Origin: Deltaproteobacteria bacterium | GTDB taxonomy: Bacteria; Myxococcota; Kuafuiibacteriia; Kuafuiibacteriales; Kuafuiibacteriaceae | Length of the DNA: 64,000 nucleotides | Direction of reading: 5' to 3' | NCBI GenBank assembly: GCA_020632995.1 | Contig: JACKEN010000023.1 | Span: 1-64,000 of the forward strand | Translations under genes and position numbers: made by a program | In this document: piece by piece, positions 17,297-26,305 of the stretch | How positions within the stretch are numbered: position 1 is the stretch's first letter | How the letters are laid out: every line of letters starts with the position of its first letter | Notes under the pieces: model-generated | What the model saw: only the letters and a program-made list of their open reading frames with translations | Databases searched by the model: none | Told to the model about the DNA's origin: nothing

Positions 17297-18384
17297 GCGG
17301 CGCAGCCCTCGCCCAGCACCTCGAGCGGGCGGGCGAGGGCGGTGGGGTCCACGCTCGGGTCCTCGGCGAGGACGAGGACGCAGGCTGCCTTGCCGGGCAC
17401 GAGGGCGCCGAGGTCGTCGAACCCGAAGTAGGCGGCGGGGGCGGCGGTCGCGGCCTCGAGCGCGCCAGCGGGGCCGAGGGCGGCGGTGAGGCCCGCGAGC
17501 TCCGCCGCGCTGATCCCGGGCCGGTTCCCGTTGCCGAGGTCGGTGCCGTAGAGCACCCGGGCCCCCGCGGCGGCGAGCCTCTGCAGGTTGGCTTGCGCCG
17601 CGGCGCCCGACGAGAAGCTCGACAGGGTGCCCACCACCGCGCGGGGGGCCCAGCGGGCGGCGAGCGCGTCCGAGATGGGCTCCACCGGGGCGTGGGCGAG
17701 CAGATCCACCCCGAGGGCGAGCGCGGCCTCCACCGCGGCCACGGTGGGGGCGTGGGCCGCCACCGTCATGCCCAGCCGGTGGGCCCGGGCCACCGCGGCG
17801 GAGGCGGTCACGGTGGCGAGGGCGGGGCCGGTGTCGAGCGGGAGCTTCAGCACCCGGACGCCCAGCTCGGCCAGCCGCTCCACTGCCGCCTCCGCCTGCT
17901 CGGGGGTCTCGAGCGGCCACCCGTAGCCGTCGTAGCCCCAGGCGTTGGTGGGGTAGCCGCCGGGGGCGGTGAGCATGGGGCCGCTGTAGGCCACCCGCAG
18001 GCGCCCGGTGGGGAGCGCGTCGAGCGGGCTCGCGAGGTCCACCGCCGCCGCCACCCCCGCCTGGAGCAAGGCGTCTTGCACCGTGCAGGGCTCGGGCAGC
18101 CCGGGGCAGCGGTTGGCGGGGCCGTAGGTGCGGTTCACGTAGGTGAGGTGGGCGTGGGCGTCCACCACCGCGGGGGCCAGGTAGCGGCGGGGGAGGGCGC
18201 GGCGGGGGACCCCGGGCCCGGCCTCGGCGGGGTCTCCGAGCTGGCGGCTGCGGAGCCACACTGTCAGCGGGGCGCCGCCGGGGGCGAGGGCCTCGAGGAC
18301 CAGGCCGTCGGCGGCCTGGGCGGGGGCGGGCTCGGGGCCGGCGCAGGCCACCAGGGCGAGGGCGGCGAGGGGGAGAGCCCGCAT
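17290..18384 (-). CDS. Lipoprotein amidohydrolase (imidazolonepropionase/prolidase-like superfamily)
   Basis: A 364-residue protein starting MRALPLAALALVACAG, a lipoprotein signal with lipobox Cys. The metal-dependent amidohydrolase barrel has the HxH pair in VVDAHAHLTYV, a candidate bridging Lys in VRVLKLPLDTG, metal His in VAAHAPT and DLLAHAP, and the catalytic Asp in LYGTDLGNG. The closing strand AAYFGFDDLGALVPGKAACVLVLAEDP is typical. The substrate is unknown. The long frame extending to 20130 is antisense to the next two genes and not coding. It contains an exact GCAA-N6-TTGC site at 18066. Confidence 0.85.
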   Translation of the reverse strand: MRALPLAALALVACAGPEPAPAQAADGLVLEALAPGGAPLTVWLRSRQLGDPAEAGPGVPRRALPRRYLAPAVVDAHAHLTYVNRTYGPANRCPGLPEPCTVQDALLQAGVAAAVDLASPLDALPTGRLRVAYSGPMLTAPGGYPTNAWGYDGYGWPLETPEQAEAAVERLAELGVRVLKLPLDTGPALATVTASAAVARAHRLGMTVAAHAPTVAAVEAALALGVDLLAHAPVEPISDALAARWAPRAVVGTLSSFSSGAAAQANLQRLAAAGARVLYGTDLGNGNRPGISAAELAGLTAALGPAGALEAATAAPAAYFGFDDLGALVPGKAACVLVLAEDPSVDPTALARPLEVLGEGCAAY

Positions 18385-18456
18385 CACCCGAGTATACGCG
18401 GCGGGGGCCGCGTCGGATCGGTTGGGCCGCTCCGCCGGGCCTGCTAGAGCAGGGGG

Positions 18457-19071
18457 GTGGAGGCGCGCTACCCGGTGCTGGCGGGGCCGTGGGAGGCCGA
18501 GCTCGAGATCCAGGGCTCGCGCTTCATCGCCCAGCTCGCGGTGGCGGCGACCGAGGCGGAGGCCCACGCCTTCGTGGCCGAGGTGAAGGCCGCCTACGCC
18601 GACGCGACCCACAACTGCTGGGCGTTCGTGGCCGGGCCCCCGGGGAGCACCCGGGCGGTCGGCTTCAGCGACGACGGCGAGCCCCACAACACCGCGGGCC
18701 GGCCGATGCTCAACGTGCTGTTGCACAGCGGGGTGGGCGACGTGGTGGCGGTGGTGACCCGCTACTTCGGCGGCACCAAGCTGGGCCGGGGCGGCCTGGT
18801 GCGGGCCTACGGCGGGGCGGTGCAGGAGGCCTTGCGGGACGCGCCCCTGGCCGAGAAGGTCGACTGGGTCCCGCTGGAGGTCACCCTGGACTACGCGCTG
18901 GTGGGGGCGGTGGAGCGGCTCTACCCGAGCTTCGAGGCCCGGGTGGACGAGCAGGCCTACGAGGCGGCGGTGGTGCACAGGATCCGGGTGCCGCGGCCCC
19001 AGCGGGCCGCCCTCGAGAAGGCCCTCGCCGACGCGTCCCGGGGCGGGATCCGGATCCGCGCGCTGGAGTAG
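18457..19071 (+). CDS. yigZ: YigZ/IMPACT family protein
   Basis: A 204-residue UPF0029/IMPACT protein with a GTG start. The core signature is THNCWAFV, SDDGEPHNTAGRPML, and the block VVTRYFGGTKLGRGGLVRAYG. The C-terminal ferredoxin-like domain (about 135-204) is also present. The family interacts with translation or peptide metabolism, but its bacterial role is not well defined. Divergent from the amidohydrolase. Confidence 0.9.
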   Translation: MEARYPVLAGPWEAELEIQGSRFIAQLAVAATEAEAHAFVAEVKAAYADATHNCWAFVAGPPGSTRAVGFSDDGEPHNTAGRPMLNVLLHSGVGDVVAVVTRYFGGTKLGRGGLVRAYGGAVQEALRDAPLAEKVDWVPLEVTLDYALVGAVERLYPSFEARVDEQAYEAAVVHRIRVPRPQRAALEKALADASRGGIRIRALE

Positions 19072-19110
19072 TTGCCAACCGGGCCGTGACGGGGTGTCAT
19101 CCGCGCGCTC

Positions 19111-20166
19111 ATGCGGTTCGCGCTCGATGACGACCAGGGGATGATCCAGGACGCGGTGCGTCGCTTCGCGGAGGCCGAGGTCGGCCCCAAGGCCCGGGAG
19201 GTGGACGAGGCGGCCCGCTTCTGGGGCGACGCCCTGGGGCAGCTGGCGGAGCTGGGCCTGCTGGCGATGTCCATCCCGGAGTCGGCAGGCGGCTCGGGGC
19301 TCGATCCGGTGGCCGCGGCCACCGCGGTGGAGGAGCTGGCCCGCCAGGACGGCGCCCTGGCCGCGGCGGTGGCCCACCACGACATCGCGGCCCACGCGCT
19401 CATGCGGGCGGGCTGCGAGGTCCAGCGGACGACCTGGCTCCCGCGGCTGGCGGGGCAGGAGGCCCTCGCGGTCTACGTGGGCGCGGCCGACGATCTGCGC
19501 ATCGAGGGCCCGCACGAAGACCCGCGGGTGAGCGGGGCGCTCTCCTTCGTCCCCCTGGGGGCCGAGGCGAGCCTGCTGCTGGTGCGGGTCCGGGGCGAGC
19601 TGGTCTCGGTGGATCTCAGCACGCAAGGCGTCTTGCGGAGCCCGGTCCAGGGCGCGCTCGGCCTGCGCGGCCTCGGGTGGGCCCACCTGTCGATGGAGGG
19701 GGCCAAGGCCACGGTGGCGGCGGTCGACGCCGCGGCGTGGGCCGAGGTCGAGGCGGCCCGGGCGGTGCGCTTGTCGGCGGTGAGCGTGGGCCTCGCCGGT
19801 GCGGCCCTGAGCGCGGCGCGGGGCTACGCGCTGGAGCGCAAGCAGTTCCGGCGGCCGATCGCCGACTTCCAGGCCATCCAGTGGAAGCTGGCCGACGTGG
19901 CCACCGAGACCGACGCGGCCCGGCTGATGACCCTGCGGGCGGCCGATCTGCTCAGGCGGGGTGAGCCGGCGGCGGCGGCCGCGGCGCAAGCCCGCCTGCT
20001 CGCCACCGCGGCGGGGGTCAAGGCCGGCTACGAGGCGGTCCAGATCTTCGGGGGCAACGGGTTCGTGCGGGAGTACGTCGTGGAGCGGCTCCTCAGGGAC
20101 GCCAAGGTGCTCGCGAGCAGCGCCGGGCACCCGGCCGACGCGGTGGCGCAGGCCCTGCTGGCCTGA
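19111..20166 (+). CDS. Acyl-CoA dehydrogenase homologue lacking both known catalytic-Glu positions
   Basis: A 351-residue flavoprotein of the acyl-CoA dehydrogenase superfamily. The helical N-domain, a shortened middle beta-domain and the C-terminal FAD-binding helices are recognisable (ERKQFRRPIADFQAIQWKLAD, then YEAVQIFGGNGFVREYVVERLLRDAKV). After RDAKV the usual IYEGT, which carries the general-base glutamate, is replaced by LASSAGH. The alternative base position used by isovaleryl/long-chain enzymes is Arg (ARGYALER). It may therefore not oxidise acyl-CoA conventionally. It precedes the RnfD/FG-GAP fusion by 13 bp. Confidence 0.85.
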   Translation: MRFALDDDQGMIQDAVRRFAEAEVGPKAREVDEAARFWGDALGQLAELGLLAMSIPESAGGSGLDPVAAATAVEELARQDGALAAAVAHHDIAAHALMRAGCEVQRTTWLPRLAGQEALAVYVGAADDLRIEGPHEDPRVSGALSFVPLGAEASLLLVRVRGELVSVDLSTQGVLRSPVQGALGLRGLGWAHLSMEGAKATVAAVDAAAWAEVEAARAVRLSAVSVGLAGAALSAARGYALERKQFRRPIADFQAIQWKLADVATETDAARLMTLRAADLLRRGEPAAAAAAQARLLATAAGVKAGYEAVQIFGGNGFVREYVVERLLRDAKVLASSAGHPADAVAQALLA

Positions 20167-20179
20167 GGCGCCCTGACGT

Positions 20180-23017
20180 ATGGGCGGGGCCGGCCCGGTG
20201 TGCTCTCATGTGCGCACCGTGAGCCAGGACACGTCCAGCCTCGACACCCTGGCACCGGTCGCCGAGGCCCACCCGCTGGCCTGGCTCAAGGCCCGGTGGC
20301 TGGCCCTCGACCCCAGGAAGACCATCGCGGTCATCCTCTTCACCTACCTGGTGCTGGGCTTCACGGTGCTCGGCTTCAACCGGGTGCCGAGCCAGGCCGC
20401 GCTCACCACCGCCTCCGCCTGCGCGCTCGAGGTGTTGCTCTGCCGGGTCTTCAACCGGCGCTGGATCTGGCCGCTGTCGGCGATGATCACCAGCTTCAGC
20501 CTCACCATCCTGCTGAACTACAGCCACGACTACTTCGTGCTCTTCGTGCCGGTCTTCTTCGCGATCGGGAGCAAGTACCTGTTCACCTACAAGGGCCGGC
20601 ACGTGCTGAACCCCGCGCTGTCGGGGCTGGCGTTCTCGCTCCTGTTCGCGTCGAGCCTGATCACCGCCGCGCCCTCGTACCAATGGAACGGCATCGAGTC
20701 GATGTCGCTGTTCATGGGCATGCTCGGCGTCTTCTTCCTCGTCCCGAAGGTGAAGCGGGGCGCGCTGGTGCTGAGCTGGCTCATCACCTTCACCGCGCTC
20801 ACCGCGCTGCGCGCGTACATCATGCGGTGGCACCTGCCCTTCGAGACCCTGTTCCTCGGCACCCTGAGCTCGCCCGCGTTCTTCCTGTTCACCTTCTTCA
20901 TGATCACCGACCCCGCCACCTCGCCGGCGGGCAAGAAGGCCCAGATCCAGACCGGGGTGCTCCTGGCGCTGGTGGACCTCGCCTTTCACCTGAAGCAGTC
21001 TTACTTCACGTTCTTCTACGCCGCGCTGAGCATCGCGCTCTGCAAGCTGGCTTTCTGGCACGTGCGAGACCTGTGGCGGGCACCGGCGCGCGGGCGGTAC
21101 CTGGTCGACACCATCTTTCGCTCCGGCTACTACCGCCGGCCCCTCCTGTTGGGCGCCATGGCGACCTCCGGCTGGGCCCTGTACGGCTTCGCCATCGCGC
21201 CTCAGCTCGAGGTGAACCGGCTGGACTGGCGCCTCGCCCCCATCCCCGCCGCCACCACCGGCATCGCGCCGAAGCTCGGGAACATGCTGGAGCGCACCGA
21301 CCCGCGCATCCACCACGTCGCGAAGTGGCTCTTCAGCGTGGGCGACGCGGTGGCGGTGGGGGACTACGACGGCGACGGGCGCCCGGACCTCTTCTTCACC
21401 TTCACCCTGGCCGAGGACGGCGACCGGAACGCGCTCTACCGCAACCTGGGTGAGCTCCGCTTCGAGCGGGTGCCGCTCCCCGCGATGGCGCAACGCACCC
21501 TGCACCCGGAGGAGGAGGGGATCAGCTCCTCGGCCCTGTTCGCGGACTACGACAACGACCGCGACCTCGACCTGTTGATCACCCACGCCTGCGGGACGCC
21601 GGTTCTCTTGCAGAACCAGCTCACCGAGACCGGCACCGCGGCGTTCGTGGACGTCACCGAGGCGGCGGGGCTGGCGGTCTACACCAACTCCATGGGCGGC
21701 AACTTCGTGGACGTGAACCGGGACGGCCGCCTGGATCTGGTGATCGGGAACGTGCTCCCCACCGAGCTGCCCGGCTACGACACGCCGACCCGCCTGAACC
21801 TCTTCAAGCTCCCCGAGCCGGAGTACGAGGGCGACGAGCGCATGTTCGCCTTCATGCACAAGAGCTGGCACATGGCGGACAACGGCGGGAAGAACCTCCT
21901 GTTCCTGCAGGACGCCTCGGGGCGCTTCGTAGAGCAGGACAGCGACGCCTGGGGGCTCACCCACACCATGTGGACGCTCGTCACCGGGGCGGCGGACCTG
22001 AACCAGGACGGCTGGCCCGACCTCTACGTGGCCAACGACTTCGGGCCGGACGACCTGTACTTCAACGACGGTGGCAAGCGCTTCACCTCGATCAAGGGGG
22101 AGATGTTCGGCTCGATCGGCAAGGACACCTACAAGGGCATGAACGCGAGCCTGGTCGACGTCGACAACAACGGCTGGCTCGACGTCTACGTCTCCAACGT
22201 GCACCACGCCCTGCAGGCGGAGGGGAGCCTGCTGTGGATGTTCGGGCCGGGGGCCGAAGGGCCCACGATCGAGGACCGCGCCACCGAGCTTGGCGCCTTG
22301 AACGAGCAGCGCTTCGGGTGGGGCGCCTCGCTGAACGACTTCGACAACGACGGCTGGGTGGACATCGCCCAGGCCAACGGGATGGTGGACGACACCCCCG
22401 ACAAGCGCTTCGAGACCTGCCGCGACTACTGGTACGTGAACGAGAAGGTGGCGCGAGCGCCGCCGTCGATCCACGTCATGGCCAACAAGTGGGGCGACAT
22501 CCGCGGCTTCTGCATCTACGGGAACGAGGCCGACCGGCTCTACTTGAACCGCAGCCAGGGCGAGGGGCGGCGCTTCGTGGACGTCGCAGCGCAGGTCGGG
22601 TTGACGGACCTCGCGAACAGCCGGGGGGTGGCCGCGGTGGACCTCGACGGCGACGGTGACCGCGACCTGGTGATCACCCACCAGTTCCGGCCGCCGTCCT
22701 TGTACGAGAACGTGCAGGCGGGGGGGCGCGCGTGGATCGGCCTCGACCTCGAGGCCGACGGCGCCACCTGCAACCGGCGGGCGGTGGGGAGCCGGGTCGA
22801 GCTCACCGGCCCCGGGGGCCGCCAGGTGCGCGAGCTGCAGCTGGCCACCGGGTTCTCGGCCCAAGACGAGGCCCGGGTGCACTTCGGCCTCGGCGACGAC
22901 AAGGCCCCGGTGACGGTCGACGTGGCATGGTGCGGCGGCGCGAAGGAGCGCTTCGGGCCCCTCGCCCCCGGCGCCTACCACCGGCTCCGGATGGGGCAGG
23001 GCGCGCGGGTGGACTAA
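20180..23017 (+). CDS. NqrB/RnfD-like membrane domain fused to FG-GAP/VCBS repeats and an ASPIC/UnbV domain
   Basis: A 945-residue fusion. Residues about 45-360 are hydrophobic, with some nine membrane helices and the RnfD/NqrB-type segment FFMITDPATSPAGKK. The covalent-FMN motif SGAT of genuine NqrB/RnfD is not seen. From about 385 on come Ca2+-binding FG-GAP/VCBS repeats (DYDGDGRPDLFF, DYDNDRDLDLLI, DVNRDGRLDLVIGN, DLNQDGWPDLYVAN, DVDNNGWLDVYVSN, DFDNDGWVDIAQAN, DLDGDGDRDLVITH). The last 110 residues are an ASPIC/UnbV domain. Start may instead be GTG 20219. It could be a membrane-tethered extracytoplasmic propeller. Confidence 0.85.
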   Translation: MGGAGPVCSHVRTVSQDTSSLDTLAPVAEAHPLAWLKARWLALDPRKTIAVILFTYLVLGFTVLGFNRVPSQAALTTASACALEVLLCRVFNRRWIWPLSAMITSFSLTILLNYSHDYFVLFVPVFFAIGSKYLFTYKGRHVLNPALSGLAFSLLFASSLITAAPSYQWNGIESMSLFMGMLGVFFLVPKVKRGALVLSWLITFTALTALRAYIMRWHLPFETLFLGTLSSPAFFLFTFFMITDPATSPAGKKAQIQTGVLLALVDLAFHLKQSYFTFFYAALSIALCKLAFWHVRDLWRAPARGRYLVDTIFRSGYYRRPLLLGAMATSGWALYGFAIAPQLEVNRLDWRLAPIPAATTGIAPKLGNMLERTDPRIHHVAKWLFSVGDAVAVGDYDGDGRPDLFFTFTLAEDGDRNALYRNLGELRFERVPLPAMAQRTLHPEEEGISSSALFADYDNDRDLDLLITHACGTPVLLQNQLTETGTAAFVDVTEAAGLAVYTNSMGGNFVDVNRDGRLDLVIGNVLPTELPGYDTPTRLNLFKLPEPEYEGDERMFAFMHKSWHMADNGGKNLLFLQDASGRFVEQDSDAWGLTHTMWTLVTGAADLNQDGWPDLYVANDFGPDDLYFNDGGKRFTSIKGEMFGSIGKDTYKGMNASLVDVDNNGWLDVYVSNVHHALQAEGSLLWMFGPGAEGPTIEDRATELGALNEQRFGWGASLNDFDNDGWVDIAQANGMVDDTPDKRFETCRDYWYVNEKVARAPPSIHVMANKWGDIRGFCIYGNEADRLYLNRSQGEGRRFVDVAAQVGLTDLANSRGVAAVDLDGDGDRDLVITHQFRPPSLYENVQAGGRAWIGLDLEADGATCNRRAVGSRVELTGPGGRQVRELQLATGFSAQDEARVHFGLGDDKAPVTVDVAWCGGAKERFGPLAPGAYHRLRMGQGARVD

Positions 23018-23045
23018 CGCGGGCCCGGTCACTATACCCGGGCCC

Positions 23046-24284
23046 ATGAAGAGCATTCGCGAGGCGCTGGACCTCATGATGCCCGCCTTCACCCCGGTCG
23101 GGGTGGAGCGGGTGGCGCTGGCCGACGCGGTGGGCCGGGTCCTGGCCGAGGACGTCCTGGGGCGCTCCGACCTTCCCCCCTTCTCCAACAGCGCGATGGA
23201 CGGCTACGCGGTGCGGGCCGCCGACGTCGCGAGCGCCACCGCCGAGGCGCCGGCCGAGCTCCCGGTGCGCGGGGAGTCGAAGGCGGGGGGCGAGACCCCG
23301 CCCGCGCTCGAGCCGGGCTGTGCGATGCGCATCTTCACCGGCGCGGCCATGCCGGCGGGGGCGGACGCGGTGGTGATGCAGGAGAACACGCGGGCCGAGG
23401 GCGAGGCCCTCTTCGTGCTCCAGGCGGCCCGGGTGGGCGAGAACGTGCGGGCCCAGGGGAGCGACCTCGCCCAGGGCGCGGTGATGCTCGCCAGGGGCTG
23501 CCGCCTGCAGGGGGGCGAGCTGGGGATCCTGGCCGCCCAGCGCTACGCCTCGGTCACCGCGTACCGGCGCCCGATGGTGGCCATCCTGTGCACCGGCGAC
23601 GAGCTCCGGGACGTGTCGGAGCCAGAGGCGCCGGGGACCATCGTGAACAGCAACGCCTACGCGCTGGCCGCCCAGGTGGCGGAGGCGGGCGGGGTGCCGT
23701 GGGTGCTCCCCAACGTCCCCGACGACCTGGAGGTCACGGTGGCGCGCCTGCAGGATGCCTTGCGCGCGGACCTCGTCATCACGGTGGGCGGGGTCTCAGT
23801 GGGCGAGTACGACTACGTCAAGGCGGCCTTCGAGCGCACCGGGGTCGAGGCCAGCTTCTGGAAGGTGCAGGTGAAGCCGGGCAAGCCCCTCACCTTCGGC
23901 CGCGCCGGCGCCACCCCGGTGGTGGGCCTCCCCGGGAACCCGATCAGCGCGATGGTGACCTTCGAGGCCTTCGTGCGCCCCGGGCTGAGGGCCATGCAAG
24001 GCGACCTGCGCCCGCACCGCCTCCGGCACGCGGTGGCCCTCGCCGGGCCCCACCGCCACTCCCCCGGCCGCCCCGAGCTGGCCCGCGCCAAGGTGGTGCG
24101 CGGGGCCGACGGTCAGCTGGTGGCCGAGCTCCTGAAGCTCCAGGGCTCGGGCTCCCTCCCCTCGATGGTGGGGGTGGACGCCCTGGTGATGCTCCCCATG
24201 GGCCAGAAGGACTTCGCGGCGGGTGAGATCCTGCAAGCGGTCCTGCTCCAGGACCAGACCGGGGCAGCAGAGCCCGCGTTCTGA
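23046..24284 (+). CDS. moeA: Molybdopterin molybdotransferase MoeA
   Basis: A 412-residue enzyme that inserts molybdate into adenylylated molybdopterin. Family blocks are SNSAMDGYAVRA (about 49-60), IFTGAAMPAGADAVVMQE, ILCTGDEL, GGVSVGEYDYVK and VVGLPGNPISAMVTFEAFV, with the C-terminal domain complete. It lies 28 bp after the fusion gene and converges on xdhC, a chaperone for Mo-cofactor sulfuration in xanthine dehydrogenase-type enzymes, though no molybdoenzyme structural gene is in the window. Confidence 0.95.
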   Translation: MKSIREALDLMMPAFTPVGVERVALADAVGRVLAEDVLGRSDLPPFSNSAMDGYAVRAADVASATAEAPAELPVRGESKAGGETPPALEPGCAMRIFTGAAMPAGADAVVMQENTRAEGEALFVLQAARVGENVRAQGSDLAQGAVMLARGCRLQGGELGILAAQRYASVTAYRRPMVAILCTGDELRDVSEPEAPGTIVNSNAYALAAQVAEAGGVPWVLPNVPDDLEVTVARLQDALRADLVITVGGVSVGEYDYVKAAFERTGVEASFWKVQVKPGKPLTFGRAGATPVVGLPGNPISAMVTFEAFVRPGLRAMQGDLRPHRLRHAVALAGPHRHSPGRPELARAKVVRGADGQLVAELLKLQGSGSLPSMVGVDALVMLPMGQKDFAAGEILQAVLLQDQTGAAEPAF

Positions 24285-24345
24285 AGAGTGGTTCGCCCAC
24301 GACGGACGGCCCAAACCGCCGCCTTGGGTCAGGCACGGGGCGTCC

Positions 24346-24380
24346 GGTCGTGGTCGTGGTCGTGATCGTGGCCGTGGTCG
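24346..24380 (+). repeat. Hexanucleotide GGTCGT tandem repeat
   Basis: Nearly six consecutive copies of GGTCGT, the fourth and fifth each with one changed base (GATCGT, GGCCGT). It lies in the 121-bp gap between the convergent moeA and xdhC genes. No coding or hairpin role is evident; slippage-prone. Confidence 0.7.
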
Positions 24381-24405
24381 AACACTCCTGTTCCGGTTCG
24401 GACCG

Positions 24406-25353
24406 CTACGACTTACGGAGCACCGCGGTCATCTCGGCCAGGATCGAGATCGCGATCTCGGCCGGCGAGCGCGCCCCGATCGTCAGGCCCACCGGGCCGT
24501 GGACGCGGGCCCGCGCCGCCTCGTCGAAGCCGGCGGCGGCGAGGCGCTCGTGGCGCTTGGCGTGGGTCTTCTTCGACCCGAGGGCGCCGACGTAGAAGGC
24601 CTCGCTCCGCAGGGCGGCCTGCAGCGCGGGGTCGTCGAGCTTCGGGTCGTGGGTGAGGGTCACCACCGCGGTGCGGGCGTCGAGGCCGAGCTCGGCCAGG
24701 GCGTCGTCCGGCCACTCGGTCGACAGGGCCACGTCGGGGAAGCGGTCCGCCCGGGCGAAGCCCTCCCGGGGGTCGACCACCGTCACCGCGTAGCCGGCGA
24801 GGGCGGCCATGGGCGCCAGGGCCTGGGCGATGTGCACCGCGCCCACCACCACCAGGCGGAGGGGTGGGTTGAGGGGGAGGATGAAGCGCCCCTCCTCCAA
24901 CCCCGGCGTATCACTGCGCAGGCAGGCCTCGGCCGCCGCGTCCGTCGCCCGCGCGACCGACCCACTCTCCAGCGAGATCTCCAGCGCCACCGGGCGGCCC
25001 GCGGCCCGGGCCTCGTTCACCGAGCGCAAGAAGGCCTGCGGCAGGCCGGGTTGCACGTAGACCTCGATCTCTCCGCCGCAGGCGAGGCCCACCGCCCACG
25101 CCTCGGCGTTGGAGACCGAGAACACCAGGCGCTGGGGCGCGCCGTCGGCCATGACCTGCAGGCCGGCCTCCACCACCCGGCCCTCGACGCAGCCGCCGGA
25201 GACCGAGCCCTCGAAGAGGCTGTCGTCGCGGACCACCAGCTGGCTGCCGGCGGGGCGGGGCGAGGAGCCCCAGGTGCGGATGACGGTGGCGAGGGCCACC
25301 CGGTGACCCTCGTCGGCCCAGGCCTGGGCGAGGCGGAGGATGTCGCCCTGCAT
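24406..25353 (-). CDS. xdhC: XdhC-family molybdenum cofactor maturation protein
   Basis: A 315-residue XdhC/CoxI protein. The N-terminal domain has VALATVIRTWGSSPRPAGSQLVV and GSVSGGCVEGRVVEAG, whose Cys is implicated in cofactor sulfuration. The C-terminal Rossmann domain includes LVVVGAVHIAQALAPMAALAGYAVTVVDPR (the usual GAGHVG is GAVHIA) and FYVGALGSKKTHAKRHERL. It is the last gene of a four-gene run after three peptidyl-prolyl isomerases, 8 bp from the upstream stop. The in-frame extension to 25773 is antisense to surA-like sequence and was discarded. Confidence 0.9.
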   Translation of the reverse strand: MQGDILRLAQAWADEGHRVALATVIRTWGSSPRPAGSQLVVRDDSLFEGSVSGGCVEGRVVEAGLQVMADGAPQRLVFSVSNAEAWAVGLACGGEIEVYVQPGLPQAFLRSVNEARAAGRPVALEISLESGSVARATDAAAEACLRSDTPGLEEGRFILPLNPPLRLVVVGAVHIAQALAPMAALAGYAVTVVDPREGFARADRFPDVALSTEWPDDALAELGLDARTAVVTLTHDPKLDDPALQAALRSEAFYVGALGSKKTHAKRHERLAAAGFDEAARARVHGPVGLTIGARSPAEIAISILAEMTAVLRKS

Positions 25354-25361
25354 GGCGCGCC

Positions 25362-26294
25362 CTAGATGCGGATGTCGACCGCGCTGGAGGCCCGCAGCTC
25401 CTCGAGCCAGAGCTTCATCTGCTCCTCGACGCGGCGCTGGTAGAGGTCCTGGTAGATGCGGTCGCGCATCTCCGCGTAGGGGGTGCCCTCCTTGAAGCGG
25501 CGACCCTCGAGGAGCACCACGTGCACGCCGTTGGCGGTCTCGACCGGGGGGCTCATCTCGCCCGGCTCGATCGACATCAGGGCCTTGTCGAGCTCGGGGA
25601 GGAGGCCCTTCCGCGCCAGCTCGCCCAGGCTCCCGCCCTGGGCGGCGGTCGGGCCCTCGCTGATCTCCTTGGCCACCGCCGCGAAGTCCTCGCCCTTCAC
25701 GATGCGCTGGCGGGCCGCGGTGGCCCGCGCCATCACCCGGGCCTTCTCGGCCGGGTCGGGGGACTCGCCCCACCGGAAGAAGAGGTGGCTGATGGTGACC
25801 ATCTCGTCCTTGGACTGGCCCCGGTTGCGGTTGTCGTACTCGGCCCGGATGTCGGACTCCGGCACCACCACCCGCGAGCGGACCTTGAGGTCGATGAGCT
25901 TCAGGCGGATGAGCTGGGACTTCAGGTCGACCTTGTACTCGCCGACCGACATCCCGCGGGCCTCGACCGCCTGCTTCAGCTCCTCCTCGGTGATCTTGTT
26001 CTGGCGCAGGATGTCCTGCATGGCCCGCTCGACCTCGTCGTCGGTGACGTCGATCTGGGCCTCCTTGATCTGCTGACCCAGGAGCCGCTCGTTGATCAGC
26101 TGATCCAGGATGTCGGTGTAGAGCATCTTCTTGCGCTCCTCGCCGTCATCCGGGCTCGCGTAGGGCTTGGCCGCGGCCTGCACCTCGCTGAGGGTGATGA
26201 TGTCGTCGTTCACCACCGCGGCGACGCGATCCACCAGCTCACGCTGGCCGGGGGCGGCCGCGCTCAGGACGGCGAGGAGATAGGGGGTCAACAT
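25362..26294 (-). CDS. SurA-like periplasmic chaperone / peptidyl-prolyl isomerase
   Basis: A 310-residue protein. A short hydrophobic start (LTPYLLAVLSAAAPG) is followed by the SurA N-domain (VDRVAAVVNDDIITLSEVQ) and a parvulin PpiC domain (about 165-265) with ISHLFFRWGES, SEGPTAAQGGSLGELARKGLLPELDKAL and ETANGVHVVLLEGR. It is expected to assist outer-membrane protein folding. It starts 11 bp after the previous lipoprotein isomerase gene, and its stop is 8 bp before xdhC. Confidence 0.9.
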   Translation of the reverse strand: MLTPYLLAVLSAAAPGQRELVDRVAAVVNDDIITLSEVQAAAKPYASPDDGEERKKMLYTDILDQLINERLLGQQIKEAQIDVTDDEVERAMQDILRQNKITEEELKQAVEARGMSVGEYKVDLKSQLIRLKLIDLKVRSRVVVPESDIRAEYDNRNRGQSKDEMVTISHLFFRWGESPDPAEKARVMARATAARQRIVKGEDFAAVAKEISEGPTAAQGGSLGELARKGLLPELDKALMSIEPGEMSPPVETANGVHVVLLEGRRFKEGTPYAEMRDRIYQDLYQRRVEEQMKLWLEELRASSAVDIRI

Positions 26295-26305
26295 GGCTTT
26301 CGTCT

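Noticed and set aside
18385..20130. Extension of the amidohydrolase frame to 946 codons
   Set aside because: Runs antisense through yigZ and the acyl-CoA dehydrogenase; the lipoprotein signal at 18384 marks the real start.
20093..23188. 1031-codon minus-strand frame opposite the NqrB/FG-GAP fusion
   Set aside because: Shadow of the real + strand gene; its residues follow from complementary GC-rich codons.
24346..24380. Regulatory repeat controlling moeA
   Set aside because: It lies downstream of both convergent genes, so it cannot be a promoter element for either.
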